Source of the DNA: Corynebacterium dentalis
Lineage (GTDB): Bacteria; Actinomycetota; Actinomycetes; Mycobacteriales; Mycobacteriaceae
Assembly: GCF_900232865.1 (NCBI RefSeq)
Contig: NZ_OCTS01000010.1
Coordinates: 1-32,075, forward strand
Length of the DNA: 32,075 nt
Reading direction: 5' to 3'
Both the position numbers and the translations under genes were made by a program. Positions 21,356 to 30,352 of this stretch are shown here, piece after piece; the first letter of the stretch is position 1, and the number at the start of each line of letters is the position of its first letter. The notes under the pieces were generated by a model, which was given only the letters and a program-made list of their open reading frames with translations, did no database searches and was not told the DNA's origin.

Positions 21356-22521
21356 GTCCTCGGGCACTGACGAGAACGTCCTGCTGTCGTCGTGGCCTCG
21401 TACAGAGGATGTCGCTTACACCGCCGCATCCAGCATTGTCATCGCGACGGGCTCGATGTCCGCGTCGGGATACGGGCTGACCACCGAGATGAACGCCCCT
21501 CGTCGGCGCTGGCGATCCAGCACCATGTGAGCGACGAATCCGGAGGCGTAACCGTTGTGCCACACCAGGGGTCGATCGGATCTGTCTTCAACAAACCACC
21601 CCGCCGCGACAGATTCAGTGTCATCAGTGAAGCGCACTCGGAAAGCATCCTCGTAGACACAGTCATCGGCGAGAAGGGTTGACATGACCGTGGCGAAATC
21701 ATGGGCGCTTCCCCTGATCACTCCGGCCGGTCCATAGCCTTGCCCGGTCCAGGGCAGTTGGTCAGTGCCCCACACGGTGACAGCGTTGAGGTCATGCGGG
21801 AGGTTTCGCTGTGCAGGTTGCTGAGCGCGCAGGCGTGAACACCCCAGCGGTATCGTCAGCCTGTTTCGCACCAGCGTCGGGTAGTCCGCCCCGTCGGCGG
21901 CCGCTAACGCGTGGCCCAATGCTGAGGCAGCGAGGTTGGAGTAGCTGAAGCGCCCGGCATGACGGACACGCGATCGGCGAAGTTGGTTCATCAGATCGGC
22001 GAGGTTCTCGGGTTGTGGATCACCACCTGTCAGTACAGCACTGAGCGCTCGGGCTGCTGAGCGGATTCCCCCGCCGGTGGCAGGCAGTCCTGAGGTGTGG
22101 GTCAGACAGGACTCCAAAGTCGCTTCACCGGCAGCTGTTCCGGCCAGGGGGAGGTAGTCTTCGAGCCGGTCGTGCGGTGAGATCAGCCTGGTCTGCACCA
22201 TGTCGGTGTAGATCAAGCCGTTGAGGGCTTTGCTGATTGAACCGATGTGGAACGTTTTCTGCAGGTCGCACCCGATCGTGGCGATGCGAGTGCCTGCCGG
22301 GCCGACTGTGGCGAGACAGGCGGCATAGACGGGGCGCTTGAGCGGCAAGGAGTTGAGTAGAAGGCCTGCCAGAGCGGTGTCACCGTCTGTCGTTGATGCG
22401 TTTGTGAGACAGGCGGGTTTCATACCTGTTCACCCTACCGGCGACGCGTCTCACGAGTGGACACTCTGAGGGCGCCACACAGCGATCAAGATGTCACGCC
22501 ATTTAGCGGACAAAGTCACAC
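21356..22521. repeat. 1,166-bp direct repeat, copy 2
   Basis: Second copy of 13017-14182. It starts at the base after the IS6 element and ends about 170 bp before resolvase gene 2. Confidence 0.95.
21416..22423 (-). CDS. Serine hydrolase, beta-lactamase/DD-peptidase fold (copy 2)
   Basis: 335 residues, the same protein as copy 1 except Ala for Thr in 'LPLAGTAAGE'. Motifs S62-I-S-K65, Y-S-N and H-N-G are intact, so both copies look functional. The near identity points to a recent duplication or two acquisitions of the same module. Confidence 0.8.
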   Translation of the reverse strand: MKPACLTNASTTDGDTALAGLLLNSLPLKRPVYAACLATVGPAGTRIATIGCDLQKTFHIGSISKALNGLIYTDMVQTRLISPHDRLEDYLPLAGTAAGEATLESCLTHTSGLPATGGGIRSAARALSAVLTGGDPQPENLADLMNQLRRSRVRHAGRFSYSNLAASALGHALAAADGADYPTLVRNRLTIPLGCSRLRAQQPAQRNLPHDLNAVTVWGTDQLPWTGQGYGPAGVIRGSAHDFATVMSTLLADDCVYEDAFRVRFTDDTESVAAGWFVEDRSDRPLVWHNGYASGFVAHMVLDRQRRRGAFISVVSPYPDADIEPVAMTMLDAAV

Positions 22522-22546
22522 TGGAAAGGTGCGCGCATTTCCGCTG

Positions 22547-22680
22547 TTGCGTAAACGACCAGTTTTGCGACAGTTTGCATACCGGGCAACGAGAAGCTTC
22601 AGCCGCAGGCCAAAGTGTCGCATAATCGTGTTGCACAATGTATGTTGAATTTGAACCCGGATTAACGGGTTACGCAACAA
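22547..22680 (+). promoter_or_regulatory. Putative res site of resolvase 2
   Basis: The stretch holds several dyads before the resolvase gene: GTTGCGTAA near 22549 with TTACGCAAC near 22670, TTGCGACA with TGTCGCA, and AACCCG-N6-CGGGTT. Three-subsite res regions of about 120 bp usually precede tnpR in this way. Confidence 0.5.
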
Positions 22681-22690
22681 GTAGAGGGGA

Positions 22691-23281
22691 GTGGCCATGG
22701 CACTACTGGGTTATGCGCGCGTCTCCACCAAAGATCAAGACGCTTCACTTCAGATCGACGCCCTGGAGGACCACGGCTGCACCAAAATCTTCACCGACAC
22801 CAAATCCGGCGTGCTTGCCGAGAGACCCGAGCTGACCCGTCTACTCGACTACGCCCGCGAGGGTGACACCCTCGTGGTCTGGAGGCTTGACCGGCTAGGC
22901 CGATCGATTAAACATCTCATCGAGCAAGTCGAAGAGCTCAACGCTCGCAAGATTGAGTTTCAATCCTTGCAAGAGAACATCGACACCACGACCGCTGGCG
23001 GCCGATTGATCTTCCACCTGTTTTCCGCACTGGCAGAGTTCGAGCACGATTTGATCGTCGAGCGCACCCAGGCTGGCTTGGAAGCGGCACGAGCACGTGG
23101 TCGCAAAGGTGGACGCAAACCGAAGCTCAGTCCGGCACAGAGATCATTGGTTAAGGATCTCTACGACGGTAGGAAACATACCGTCCAACAGATCGCGGAC
23201 ATGTTCGACGTCAACCGAGCCACCATCTACCGAACGATTCACCGCAACAACCAACACAACACTGAAAGACCTAAGACGTGA
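22691..23281 (+). CDS. tnpR: Serine resolvase/invertase (TnpR-like) 2
   Basis: A 196-residue small serine recombinase: S10 in 'GYARVSTKDQD', 'VVWRLDRLGRSIKHLI', 'SALAEFEHDLIVERTQAGLEAARARGRKGGR', and the C-terminal HTH 'VQQIADMFDVNRATIYRTI'. It is clearly related to but different from resolvase 1. It may be the plasmid multimer resolvase. Its stop overlaps the GTG of the next gene, so it is coupled to two small membrane proteins. Confidence 0.9.
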   Translation: MAMALLGYARVSTKDQDASLQIDALEDHGCTKIFTDTKSGVLAERPELTRLLDYAREGDTLVVWRLDRLGRSIKHLIEQVEELNARKIEFQSLQENIDTTTAGGRLIFHLFSALAEFEHDLIVERTQAGLEAARARGRKGGRKPKLSPAQRSLVKDLYDGRKHTVQQIADMFDVNRATIYRTIHRNNQHNTERPKT

Positions 23282-23613
23282 ACACACTCTCAGCCATTAT
23301 CATTCTCGCGCCTGCTCTCGCGGTGGGCATTTCCCGCGATGTTCAATTTGCCAAGCGGAAAGCAATTGAACCACTGCAGCGCAGCATCATCTTCTACTGC
23401 ATCATCTTGGTACTCGCAGGAGTCGCTTCCATCTTGTGGCCAGAACCGTTTCGTGGTGTCGGAATTGGTATAGGAATATTCACTGGAATCGGCATAGCCG
23501 TTTCATTCTTCCTGATTCACCGCACCAAATCAGCGCTCAGCAGAGATAGCCTCGATCGTCCGACCGGCGCAGTTGACCGGCCACACGATTACTGGCGCGA
23601 CCGCGGATACTGA
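23278..23613 (+). CDS. Small membrane protein (111 aa)
   Basis: The family is not recognised. It has three hydrophobic stretches ('TLSAIIILAPALAVGI', 'SIIFYCIILVLAGVASILW', 'VGIGIGIFTGIGIAVSFFLI') and a polar C-tail. GTG 23278 overlaps the resolvase stop by four bases. It could be an entry-exclusion or maintenance protein. Confidence 0.6.
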   Translation: MNTLSAIIILAPALAVGISRDVQFAKRKAIEPLQRSIIFYCIILVLAGVASILWPEPFRGVGIGIGIFTGIGIAVSFFLIHRTKSALSRDSLDRPTGAVDRPHDYWRDRGY

Positions 23614-23650
23614 CCACCACACCAACACCATCACATCGGAGAACCCCACC

Positions 23651-23866
23651 ATGGAAATCATCGTCGGACTATTCATCTACAACATAATCGTCACTATCGC
23701 CGCACTGTGGTGGGGGATTAGACGCAACAGCGTCTTTCAAGGACTGCTCGTGTTCCTCTTCTTCCCCGCAATGATCTTCTTCATCATCGGAGCAATCATG
23801 CAAAGCAGCACCCGCGGACTCGCAGGCCCTCAGTACGACTGGAACACCGGCACCTACCGCCGCTAA
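23651..23866 (+). CDS. Small two-helix membrane protein (71 aa)
   Basis: It has two transmembrane helices ('IVGLFIYNIIVTIAALWWGI' and 'GLLVFLFFPAMIFFIIGAIM') and a polar tail ending 'WNTGTYRR'. ATG 23651 with GGAG upstream; the longer frame from 23573 overlaps the previous gene. Last gene before a strong terminator. Confidence 0.6.
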   Translation: MEIIVGLFIYNIIVTIAALWWGIRRNSVFQGLLVFLFFPAMIFFIIGAIMQSSTRGLAGPQYDWNTGTYRR

Positions 23867-23872
23867 CACTCG

Positions 23873-23914
23873 AAAGACGGCCACGCACACAGGTTTGTGT
23901 GCGTGGCCGTCTTT
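23873..23914. terminator. Bidirectional terminator
   Basis: The long perfect stem (AAAGACGGCCACGCACACA against its complement, loop of about four) is flanked by A and T runs. It separates convergent genes. Confidence 0.9.
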
Positions 23915-23932
23915 CCTATGCCCTCGAATCTA

Positions 23933-24439
23933 CTAAAACAACGTCGGCTCATCCAGCGGATTACTCACTGGCCGAGCCGCGTCCAGGTACTCTCTCTCAT
24001 TCCATCCATCACGCACAGCGGCACGCACATCAATCGAGCGCTGATACCGCGTCCTCCACCCAGTATCAGCGCCACCTTTGGGGCCACGCAGCCGACGAGT
24101 CAGAGACGCATAGCGAATGTTTTCCGCACGAGTAGACGGAATCAAATGCCGGTCGTCAACGCGCACACATAATGGCTCATTGCAGCGATGCTCAGCCACC
24201 AATTCAGAGTCCGTGATGTCGCAGCCGCTGATCCACAGGGCAAATCGATGGGCCGAGATTGCTACGCTCCTACCGTCCTGCCGAAAGCTCACTCGGCCGT
24301 ACCCATCGGGACTACTAATCGCCCCAGTAAAGATCCAGTGTCCATCTTCGGGATCTTTGACAACCTTGTCCCAGAACGAGTCGACAGTCTGCTGCGGAGG
24401 AAAAGCGGGTAGCACACGCTTCGAGCCCGCCACGACCAT
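23933..24439 (-). CDS. HNH endonuclease-like protein
   Basis: A 168-residue protein. It has an N-terminal 'SFWDKVVKDPEDGHWIFTGAISSPDGYGRV' and then the HNH core 'AHRFALWISG...HRCNEPLCVRVDDRHLIPSTRAENIRY', the HNH_3 layout usual in phage and homing-type nucleases. The C-terminus is basic. It may be a solitary selfish nuclease or a helper in DNA processing near oriT. Confidence 0.75.
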   Translation of the reverse strand: MVVAGSKRVLPAFPPQQTVDSFWDKVVKDPEDGHWIFTGAISSPDGYGRVSFRQDGRSVAISAHRFALWISGCDITDSELVAEHRCNEPLCVRVDDRHLIPSTRAENIRYASLTRRLRGPKGGADTGWRTRYQRSIDVRAAVRDGWNEREYLDAARPVSNPLDEPTLF

Positions 24440-24445
24440 ACCGAC

Positions 24446-24823
24446 CTAGTAGCTGTGATGAGACCCGGAGGTCTCACCATCGTCAGATCCCACATCATCG
24501 CTAACACTCGACTCGCTCCCGTCGGCAGCTTCGGCGTCGTCCTCGTCGGAATCCACAGGTTCTGCTTTGAGGAAGGCATTGAGATCTGCACGAGACAGAT
24601 CGAACTCTTCCATCAGATCTTCACGAGACTGGCCGAACTCCAGGAGCACACCGAGCGCTTGGCCCGCCGCATACTTGACGCGGTCGACATCCATGATGGC
24701 CACCCATGCGTCCTCAGTGGCCTTGCGCTTGAGTCGTAGTTCGTGCTCGAGCTTCTTGCGATCCTCTTCTTGCTTCTTGCGTGCGCGCTTCTGCGCTTCC
24801 TGTCGCTGGTTACGTGTTGCCAT
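24446..24823 (-). CDS. Coiled-coil protein divergent from the relaxase
   Basis: About 125 residues from ATG 24823 (longer starts exist up to 24889). The N-terminal half is a highly charged helix ('NQRQEAQKRARKKQEEDRKKLEHELRLKRK'), the middle ends with an HTH-like 'DLMEEFDLSRADLNAFLK', and the tail is very acidic. It lies across the putative oriT from the relaxase gene, where relaxosome accessory genes are often found. This role is inferred from position. Confidence 0.6.
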   Translation of the reverse strand: MATRNQRQEAQKRARKKQEEDRKKLEHELRLKRKATEDAWVAIMDVDRVKYAAGQALGVLLEFGQSREDLMEEFDLSRADLNAFLKAEPVDSDEDDAEAADGSESSVSDDVGSDDGETSGSHHSY

Positions 24824-24921
24824 GCCAACACCATACCGCACCCCCGCGCCGAGAACGACGCGATCTGAGCCGCCGATGGCGCTGGGCACAGCGTCACAAG
24901 CTGACGCCCCGCCCAGTCGCC

Positions 24922-25001
24922 GTGATGGATACGCCGAACTCCATTCGACCTATCCATCACAGCGAGGGAAAAAACACGACAACCTCACAAGGCGAGCTTG
25001 T
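24922..25001. other. Candidate oriT
   Basis: Between the divergent coiled-coil and relaxase genes lies a perfect 10-bp inverted repeat, GTGATGGATA (24922-24931) and TATCCATCAC (24951-24960), with a 19-base loop. It is followed by an A-rich stretch and ACAAG-GCGAG-CTTGT (24987-25001). Both flanking genes are transcribed away, so it cannot be a terminator. MobF origins have such repeats next to the nick, but I cannot point to the nick base. Confidence 0.45.
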
Positions 25002-25155
25002 CTCCAAAGAATGCCAAGTTCACTTTTTCGACTCAACAGAATCTGAGCCAAAAAAGTTCCTCACACCATTGGCAGATAAATCTGACTTTTAGGGAAGGGT
25101 GTCTGATCTGCGCGTTTCGAGCAGGGTTATACGCGGGCACGGAGGTGGCGTTAGT

Positions 25156-28100
25156 ATGAGAGCCATGATGTCCGCACATGTTCTTCACGCAGGCGAGGGT
25201 TACGCCTACCTGATGAACTCTGTGGCGACTGCGGACGAGGAGACGAGTGTCAAAACAGATCTGTTTGACTACTACGAGTCGCGAGGAACTCCCCCCGGAC
25301 GGTGGTTCGGTTCGGGGATCGCCGCGCTCGGCGAGTGCAGCGTGGAAGAAGGTGGCATTGTCACCGAGGAGCAGATGGCCACGCTCTACGGAGAAGGCCT
25401 GCACCCAGATGCCGATGCACTCCTGGAAGATGGCGCGACCCTGGAAGAAGTTCAGCTAGGTCGGGCATTCCCGCTCTACTCGGATGGCGACGAGGCTCTG
25501 AAGAAGATCCACCGCGCAGAAAAGACCAAGCGCGAGGAGCTAGGCCGTCGCTTGACCGCTCAGGAACGCAGTGACTTGGTCGCAGCGACCGTGAGCGATG
25601 ACTACCGTGACGAGACGGGCGATCGCAACGCGCGACCTAAGGATGTCGTGTCGTGGGCACGGGAGAAGCAGAACTCTGTGCGGCAGGCAACCAGTGGTTT
25701 TGACCTGACGTTTAGCCCAGTTAAGAGCGTGTCGATGCTGTGGGCATTGGGAAGCAACGACGTGCGAGAAGCTATTGAGCAGGCACACCAAGAGGCGGTG
25801 AACGAGACCCTACATTGGGTCGAAGATAATGCGCTCTACACCCGAGACAGCACCAGTGGTGTATGGAAGCTGACCAAGACGTCTGGCATGATTGCCGCGC
25901 AGTTTGATCACTTTGAAACCCGCGCGGGTGATCCTGATCTGCACACTCACGTAGCTGTCTCTAATAAGGTTTTTGATCCGGCCGCCGATAGGTGGAAGTC
26001 GATTGATTCTCGTAGCTTGCTGCGCAATGCAGTCACGGCCGGGAGCCGATACAACCTCTCTCTGATGGACAAGCTGACCGAGTCTCTAGGCGTGCATTTC
26101 GCTCCCCGCGGCATGGGCGAGGGAAAGATCCCTGTCTACGAGATCGACGGTGTACCCGACAGCCTCTCCCTGGCTGGATCAAAGCGACGTCAATCCATCA
26201 CTGAGGCAACCCAGGCACTGGTGGATGACTACGTCACACGCCATGGGCGGAGTCCTTCGAGCGCGCTGATGTATAAGCTGTCTCAGCAGGCCACGCTATC
26301 GACCCGCGAGGGGAAGGGCGAGGCCTCGTCGTTGGCTGATCTTCGTGGTCGGTGGCGCTCCGAGTTTGCGGAGGTTGCGGGTGGTTATCAGGCACTGGAT
26401 ACCTTGTTGAGTGACGTGACCAACCGTGGTTCAGAGTCCACTTTGTGGAAGTCCGAGCAGGTTTCGGATACCCGTTTGCAAGTGCCTGGATACGGCACAC
26501 AAGAGCGCGGGATCATCCTGGCGACCATCGCAGCCGAAGCCGTAGAGCTTGCGGGCTCTCGTCGTACCAACTTTACCGACCGGCACCTGGACTCAGCGGT
26601 GAGCCAGACCTTGCGCGGCTACCGCCCTGCTGCTGGCGAGAAGCTGATGGCTCTGCACGCACAGGTGCTCAAACAGGCCAAGGATCACGCGATCAGCCTG
26701 ACCCCTAAGGTCACCCAGCAGCTGCCGGACAAGCTGTTGCAGGCCGGTGACCTTCCGATCGACCGCACGACGGACTTCCGGCGCTACACCTCTCCCGAGG
26801 TCATGCGGGAAGAAGCGGTTGTTGATCAATCGGCACGCACTCCAGTGGGCTTCACCGTGCCTGAGTCGTCGATAGCCCGGGCCATTGCCCGCTATGACGC
26901 TACCAACGACTTTGCGTTGAATGCGGGCCAGGCTGCGATGGTTCGCCACCTTGCGGCAACGGGCACGCAAACAGCGGTCGCTGTTGGCCCGGCAGGCTCC
27001 GGTAAAACCACGTCCATGGCCATCCTTGCTGATGTGTGGCGTGAGCAAGGCCATAAGGTTGTGGCCTTGTCGGCTCAGAAGTCGGCGGCCCGCACGCTGG
27101 GCTCGGAGATCGACGCTCCCGGCATGACGCTGGCGAGCCTGGTTTACCCGTGGCGGGGAAAGTACGACGGAGTAGAGCCTGGCGATGTGTCGAACCTGCC
27201 GGTCTCGTTGAGCCCTGGAGACATGCTGCTTGTCGATGAGGCGAGCATGGCCACGACCGCAGATCTGGCGGCGCTGACCGAGATCGCTAACGCAACGGGT
27301 GCTGTTATTCGCATGGTCGGTGACCCTCAACAGCTCGGCCCCGTGGGCCGTGGCGGCATCTTCTCCCGGCTGTGTGAAACGACCAACGCGGTCGAACTCG
27401 ACACGGTTGTGCGTATGGGTGCCGACACCGAGCAGGCGGAGAACACCTTGGCGTTGCGCCAAGGCAAGACCGAAGCGCTGGATCTGTTCTACGAGCGTGG
27501 CTGGGTCCATTCCGGTGGGCGTGCCAATGTCATCAACCAGGCAGTGAGTGATCACTTGGGCGACCGTGCCCAAGGCAAGCACTCTCTGCTTATCGCCCCG
27601 ACGAATCGTGACGTCGGAACGATTAACTCCTTGATCCAAAAGGCTCGGGTGGCCGCAGGCGACGTTGATCTTGACGGCCCAACGATCGCCCTGAGGGAGG
27701 CTACCGCTGGCGTAGGTGACACTCTGCTTGCTCGGCGGAACGCCAAGCTGCCCACCACTGATGGGCGACGTGTTGAGATCGACAACTCCGAGCTGCTGCG
27801 CCTGGATCTCGTGCTGCCTGACGGCTCCGCACTGACCCGGCGAATGGACGCCAAGGGCAAGCTCGGCGAATCCGTGCACATTCCTCAGTGGTACCTCCAG
27901 TCACACATGCAGCTGGGTTACGGTTGCACCGTGCACCGCTCTCAGGGTGCCACCGTGGAGATCACCCGCGGCATTGTCGACAAGTCAGTTTCTCGTCAGC
28001 TGGCTTATGTGGCCGTGACCCGTGGCAAGGAAGAGAATCACTTCTACCCCGTCACCGATGGCCGCGTGGAAACTGCCGTGGATGCCGAAGATCAGCATCA

Positions 28101-29955
28101 GCATATGGCCGGTGACACCCCGGCCGATGAAGGCCGGGCAGTGCTCGAGTCGATCCTGGCCCGCGATGATTCCCCTGTGGCGGCACACACGATCCGCGAT
28201 CGCGCGGCAGCCGAAGAGTTCTCCCTGGAACGCACCGAGCAGCTCTATGGCCACGCGGCCACGATCCTTGCCCGTGAGTACGGTGGCCACCGTATTGATC
28301 ACCACCTGTCCTACCTTCCTGGCATTGTCGCTGCATCGATCGATGATGATGCACGCGAGCGGCTGGCAGCTATCGCCGGAGATCTGGTCACCGCACGCAC
28401 AGACCACGAAGCAGTGATTGCTGATGCCGTGGCCGCGGCTGACGGTACCGAGAAGGATGCCTCAGGGCTGATTGCCTACCGCCTGAAGGCAGCAATCCCG
28501 GATCGGGACGATCCTGCACGTCCACGCCGTTCTCTGCTGGCTCCGCACTGGAATGGGCAGGACTCTGACCTGCGCATATTCGCTGTAAGCGCGTTAGAGC
28601 GCTTGAGTGAGCACTCCACGGGTGTTGGTGACGGTTATACGCTCGTAGACGCTGATCTACGTGGCGTTGACCTCCGAGGACGGACGCTGACTGGTGTCAC
28701 GCTCATCAATTGCCAGATCGACGGGATGGCCCTGGACGGGGCCACGCTTTCCGGTGTGCGGTTCATCGACTGCCACGGTGGCATCTCGGCGACCGGCGCA
28801 CGACTGGGCACCCAGGCTCACTCGACTGAGACGGTCTTCCGCAACTGTGATCTCACGGGATCTGACTTCAGTGCTGCTCAGATGCAGCGCGTGCGATTCA
28901 CCCGGGGTGACCTTGGGCAGGCCACCTTTGATGGTGCCACGATTGTTCACACCAATATGCAGGCAACGGGCATCCACGGCCTCTCGGCCCAGGACGTGAC
29001 CGTAGACGGCAACCTGTCTCTGGTCGATGTTGACCTGGATGGTTCCGATCTGGCTGATCTGGTGGACTACTCCCCCACCCCAGACGTGGACGAATTGCGC
29101 GGCATCGCCGAGGAGGACTACCGCGAGGGGGCCTTGCATCTGGCTGGTCAGTTTGCCACCCATGAGCTGGCCACACGCCTGGAGGCTCTGCCTGTGGCTT
29201 CTCACATCGATGATGCTGGAATGGGCCGAGTATCCACCTCCGCCACGCTGGCGGCACTATCTGGGGTGGATTTCCGTGAGCACTGGCTGGAGCTTACCGG
29301 CGATATTGAGACCGTCTCCAATGTCCCATCCACGCTGGCTCGCCGGATCGATGCGCTCGTTGTCGACCATGCGGCTGTGCCGCAGCTGCCTCCACGCTGG
29401 GCAGGTCAGGATGACCAGCTACATGAGTGGGTGGCAGGCCGTGGCGTCGATGCGGGACTTATCGATCCACCATCCGAGACGCCCGCTGCGCAGTCCACTG
29501 AGGAGATCGCCGCCGAGTTGGCCACGCAGTACACCACCGCATGGATGGATCAGGTCGTCGATCGTGGTGCAGAGCTGAGTTCTGCTGATCAGCAGCAGAT
29601 CATCGCTCACGCTGCTGGCTATGTCGCTCGTGGTTTGGATCTGGACGGTACTTCTCTGATCGCCGTGGAGATGGCCACCAGCACCGAGTTCGGTGTGGGC
29701 GAGACCCCTGTGGAACGAGTACTGAACTGGATTGACGCCAACGCCAGTGATCTTGATGACGATGCCGAGCCGATCTGCTTGCCACCGTCGGAGGACGGCC
29801 AGGACATGGAGCTTCGCGCCGAGCTGGAGCAGCGACGGGAACAGCTCGACGAGGAGGAAGATGCCACCGAGACATCCTTTATGGATTTGTTTGACCAGTC
29901 CTCGGTGCAGAACACCGACATCGATCGTGGCCACGATCGTGGGTTCGATCTCTAG
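25156..29955 (+). CDS. traA: MobF relaxase-helicase TraA with pentapeptide-repeat insertion
   Basis: About 1,599 residues. The N-terminal relaxase domain (about 1-330) has Tyr 16, 18, 39 and 40 as candidate nucleophiles, 'GRWFGSGIAALG', 'GFDLTFSPVKSVSMLW' and the metal triad around 'DHFETRAGDPDLHTHV' (about 251-265). The RecD2-like helicase has Walker A 'GPAGSGKTT' (about 611), 'VDEASM' (about 693), 'GDPQQLGPVGRGG' and 'VHRSQGAT' (about 926), ending 'YVAVTRGKEENHFY'. It nicks oriT, stays on the 5' end and unwinds the strand. Residues about 1161-1304 are pentapeptide-like repeats, unusual for this family, and the acidic C-terminus is disordered. I chose ATG 25156 because GGAGG lies ten bases upstream; GTG 25099 has no ribosome site. 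Confidence 0.92.
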   Translation: MRAMMSAHVLHAGEGYAYLMNSVATADEETSVKTDLFDYYESRGTPPGRWFGSGIAALGECSVEEGGIVTEEQMATLYGEGLHPDADALLEDGATLEEVQLGRAFPLYSDGDEALKKIHRAEKTKREELGRRLTAQERSDLVAATVSDDYRDETGDRNARPKDVVSWAREKQNSVRQATSGFDLTFSPVKSVSMLWALGSNDVREAIEQAHQEAVNETLHWVEDNALYTRDSTSGVWKLTKTSGMIAAQFDHFETRAGDPDLHTHVAVSNKVFDPAADRWKSIDSRSLLRNAVTAGSRYNLSLMDKLTESLGVHFAPRGMGEGKIPVYEIDGVPDSLSLAGSKRRQSITEATQALVDDYVTRHGRSPSSALMYKLSQQATLSTREGKGEASSLADLRGRWRSEFAEVAGGYQALDTLLSDVTNRGSESTLWKSEQVSDTRLQVPGYGTQERGIILATIAAEAVELAGSRRTNFTDRHLDSAVSQTLRGYRPAAGEKLMALHAQVLKQAKDHAISLTPKVTQQLPDKLLQAGDLPIDRTTDFRRYTSPEVMREEAVVDQSARTPVGFTVPESSIARAIARYDATNDFALNAGQAAMVRHLAATGTQTAVAVGPAGSGKTTSMAILADVWREQGHKVVALSAQKSAARTLGSEIDAPGMTLASLVYPWRGKYDGVEPGDVSNLPVSLSPGDMLLVDEASMATTADLAALTEIANATGAVIRMVGDPQQLGPVGRGGIFSRLCETTNAVELDTVVRMGADTEQAENTLALRQGKTEALDLFYERGWVHSGGRANVINQAVSDHLGDRAQGKHSLLIAPTNRDVGTINSLIQKARVAAGDVDLDGPTIALREATAGVGDTLLARRNAKLPTTDGRRVEIDNSELLRLDLVLPDGSALTRRMDAKGKLGESVHIPQWYLQSHMQLGYGCTVHRSQGATVEITRGIVDKSVSRQLAYVAVTRGKEENHFYPVTDGRVETAVDAEDQHQHMAGDTPADEGRAVLESILARDDSPVAAHTIRDRAAAEEFSLERTEQLYGHAATILAREYGGHRIDHHLSYLPGIVAASIDDDARERLAAIAGDLVTARTDHEAVIADAVAAADGTEKDASGLIAYRLKAAIPDRDDPARPRRSLLAPHWNGQDSDLRIFAVSALERLSEHSTGVGDGYTLVDADLRGVDLRGRTLTGVTLINCQIDGMALDGATLSGVRFIDCHGGISATGARLGTQAHSTETVFRNCDLTGSDFSAAQMQRVRFTRGDLGQATFDGATIVHTNMQATGIHGLSAQDVTVDGNLSLVDVDLDGSDLADLVDYSPTPDVDELRGIAEEDYREGALHLAGQFATHELATRLEALPVASHIDDAGMGRVSTSATLAALSGVDFREHWLELTGDIETVSNVPSTLARRIDALVVDHAAVPQLPPRWAGQDDQLHEWVAGRGVDAGLIDPPSETPAAQSTEEIAAELATQYTTAWMDQVVDRGAELSSADQQQIIAHAAGYVARGLDLDGTSLIAVEMATSTEFGVGETPVERVLNWIDANASDLDDDAEPICLPPSEDGQDMELRAELEQRREQLDEEEDATETSFMDLFDQSSVQNTDIDRGHDRGFDL

Positions 29956-30045
29956 TCTGTCGGTCGAACCGCTTTTTGGGGTCTGACCTGCGATGTCAAA
30001 GTCCTCAGGCTGTTGTCTGCGCGCCTGCTACAGTTACTCTCGGTT

Positions 30046-30094
30046 CCACCCTCGGGTGGCTTCTCTGATCGCTGCGCAGAAGGTCTGTGCGCAG
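30046..30094 (+). promoter_or_regulatory. Structured leader before the 58-aa gene
   Basis: CCACCC-TC-GGGTGG (30046-30059) and CTGCGCA-N9-TGCGCAG (30072-30094) are two perfect hairpins upstream of the small gene. There is no T-run. A regulatory leader is possible. Confidence 0.35.
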
Positions 30095-30154
30095 GCTGGA
30101 TCCTCTGTGCCGCATTTGGCAGAGGAGAGTTTTGATTTAGAGGAGGCGATTGAC

Positions 30155-30331
30155 ATGAAGATAAATTTTTCATGCATTGCACCTGGTCAGAAAAAGAAAG
30201 ACCCCAGCGTCAGCCTGAGAGTAAAGGCAAAGCTGACTGCTGGGGACATGGTACTTCTGGCCATTATGGCTGGGCACGACAATGTCATGCTCAGACACCT
30301 AGTTGAGCAGGTTGCACCCTGGCTCTCCTAG
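30155..30331 (+). CDS. Small protein of unknown function (58 aa)
   Basis: The family is not recognised. ATG 30155 has AGGAGG eight bases upstream, a much better start than 29993. The peptide has a basic first half ('PGQKKKDPSVSLRVKAKL') and a hydrophobic helix ('AGDMVLLAIMAGHDNVMLRHLVEQVAPWL'). Confidence 0.55.
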   Translation: MKINFSCIAPGQKKKDPSVSLRVKAKLTAGDMVLLAIMAGHDNVMLRHLVEQVAPWLS

Positions 30332-30352
30332 TGGCCGTTAGGCCTGACAGCT

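Noticed and set aside
13017..22521. Assembly artefact explaining the 1,166-bp duplication
   Set aside because: Two base differences and different unique flanks on both sides argue for two real copies, although long reads would be decisive.
26593..27879. 428-codon minus-strand frame inside the relaxase gene
   Set aside because: It lies wholly within a gene with clear relaxase and helicase motifs; its protein shows no domain and it is a shadow of biased codon use.
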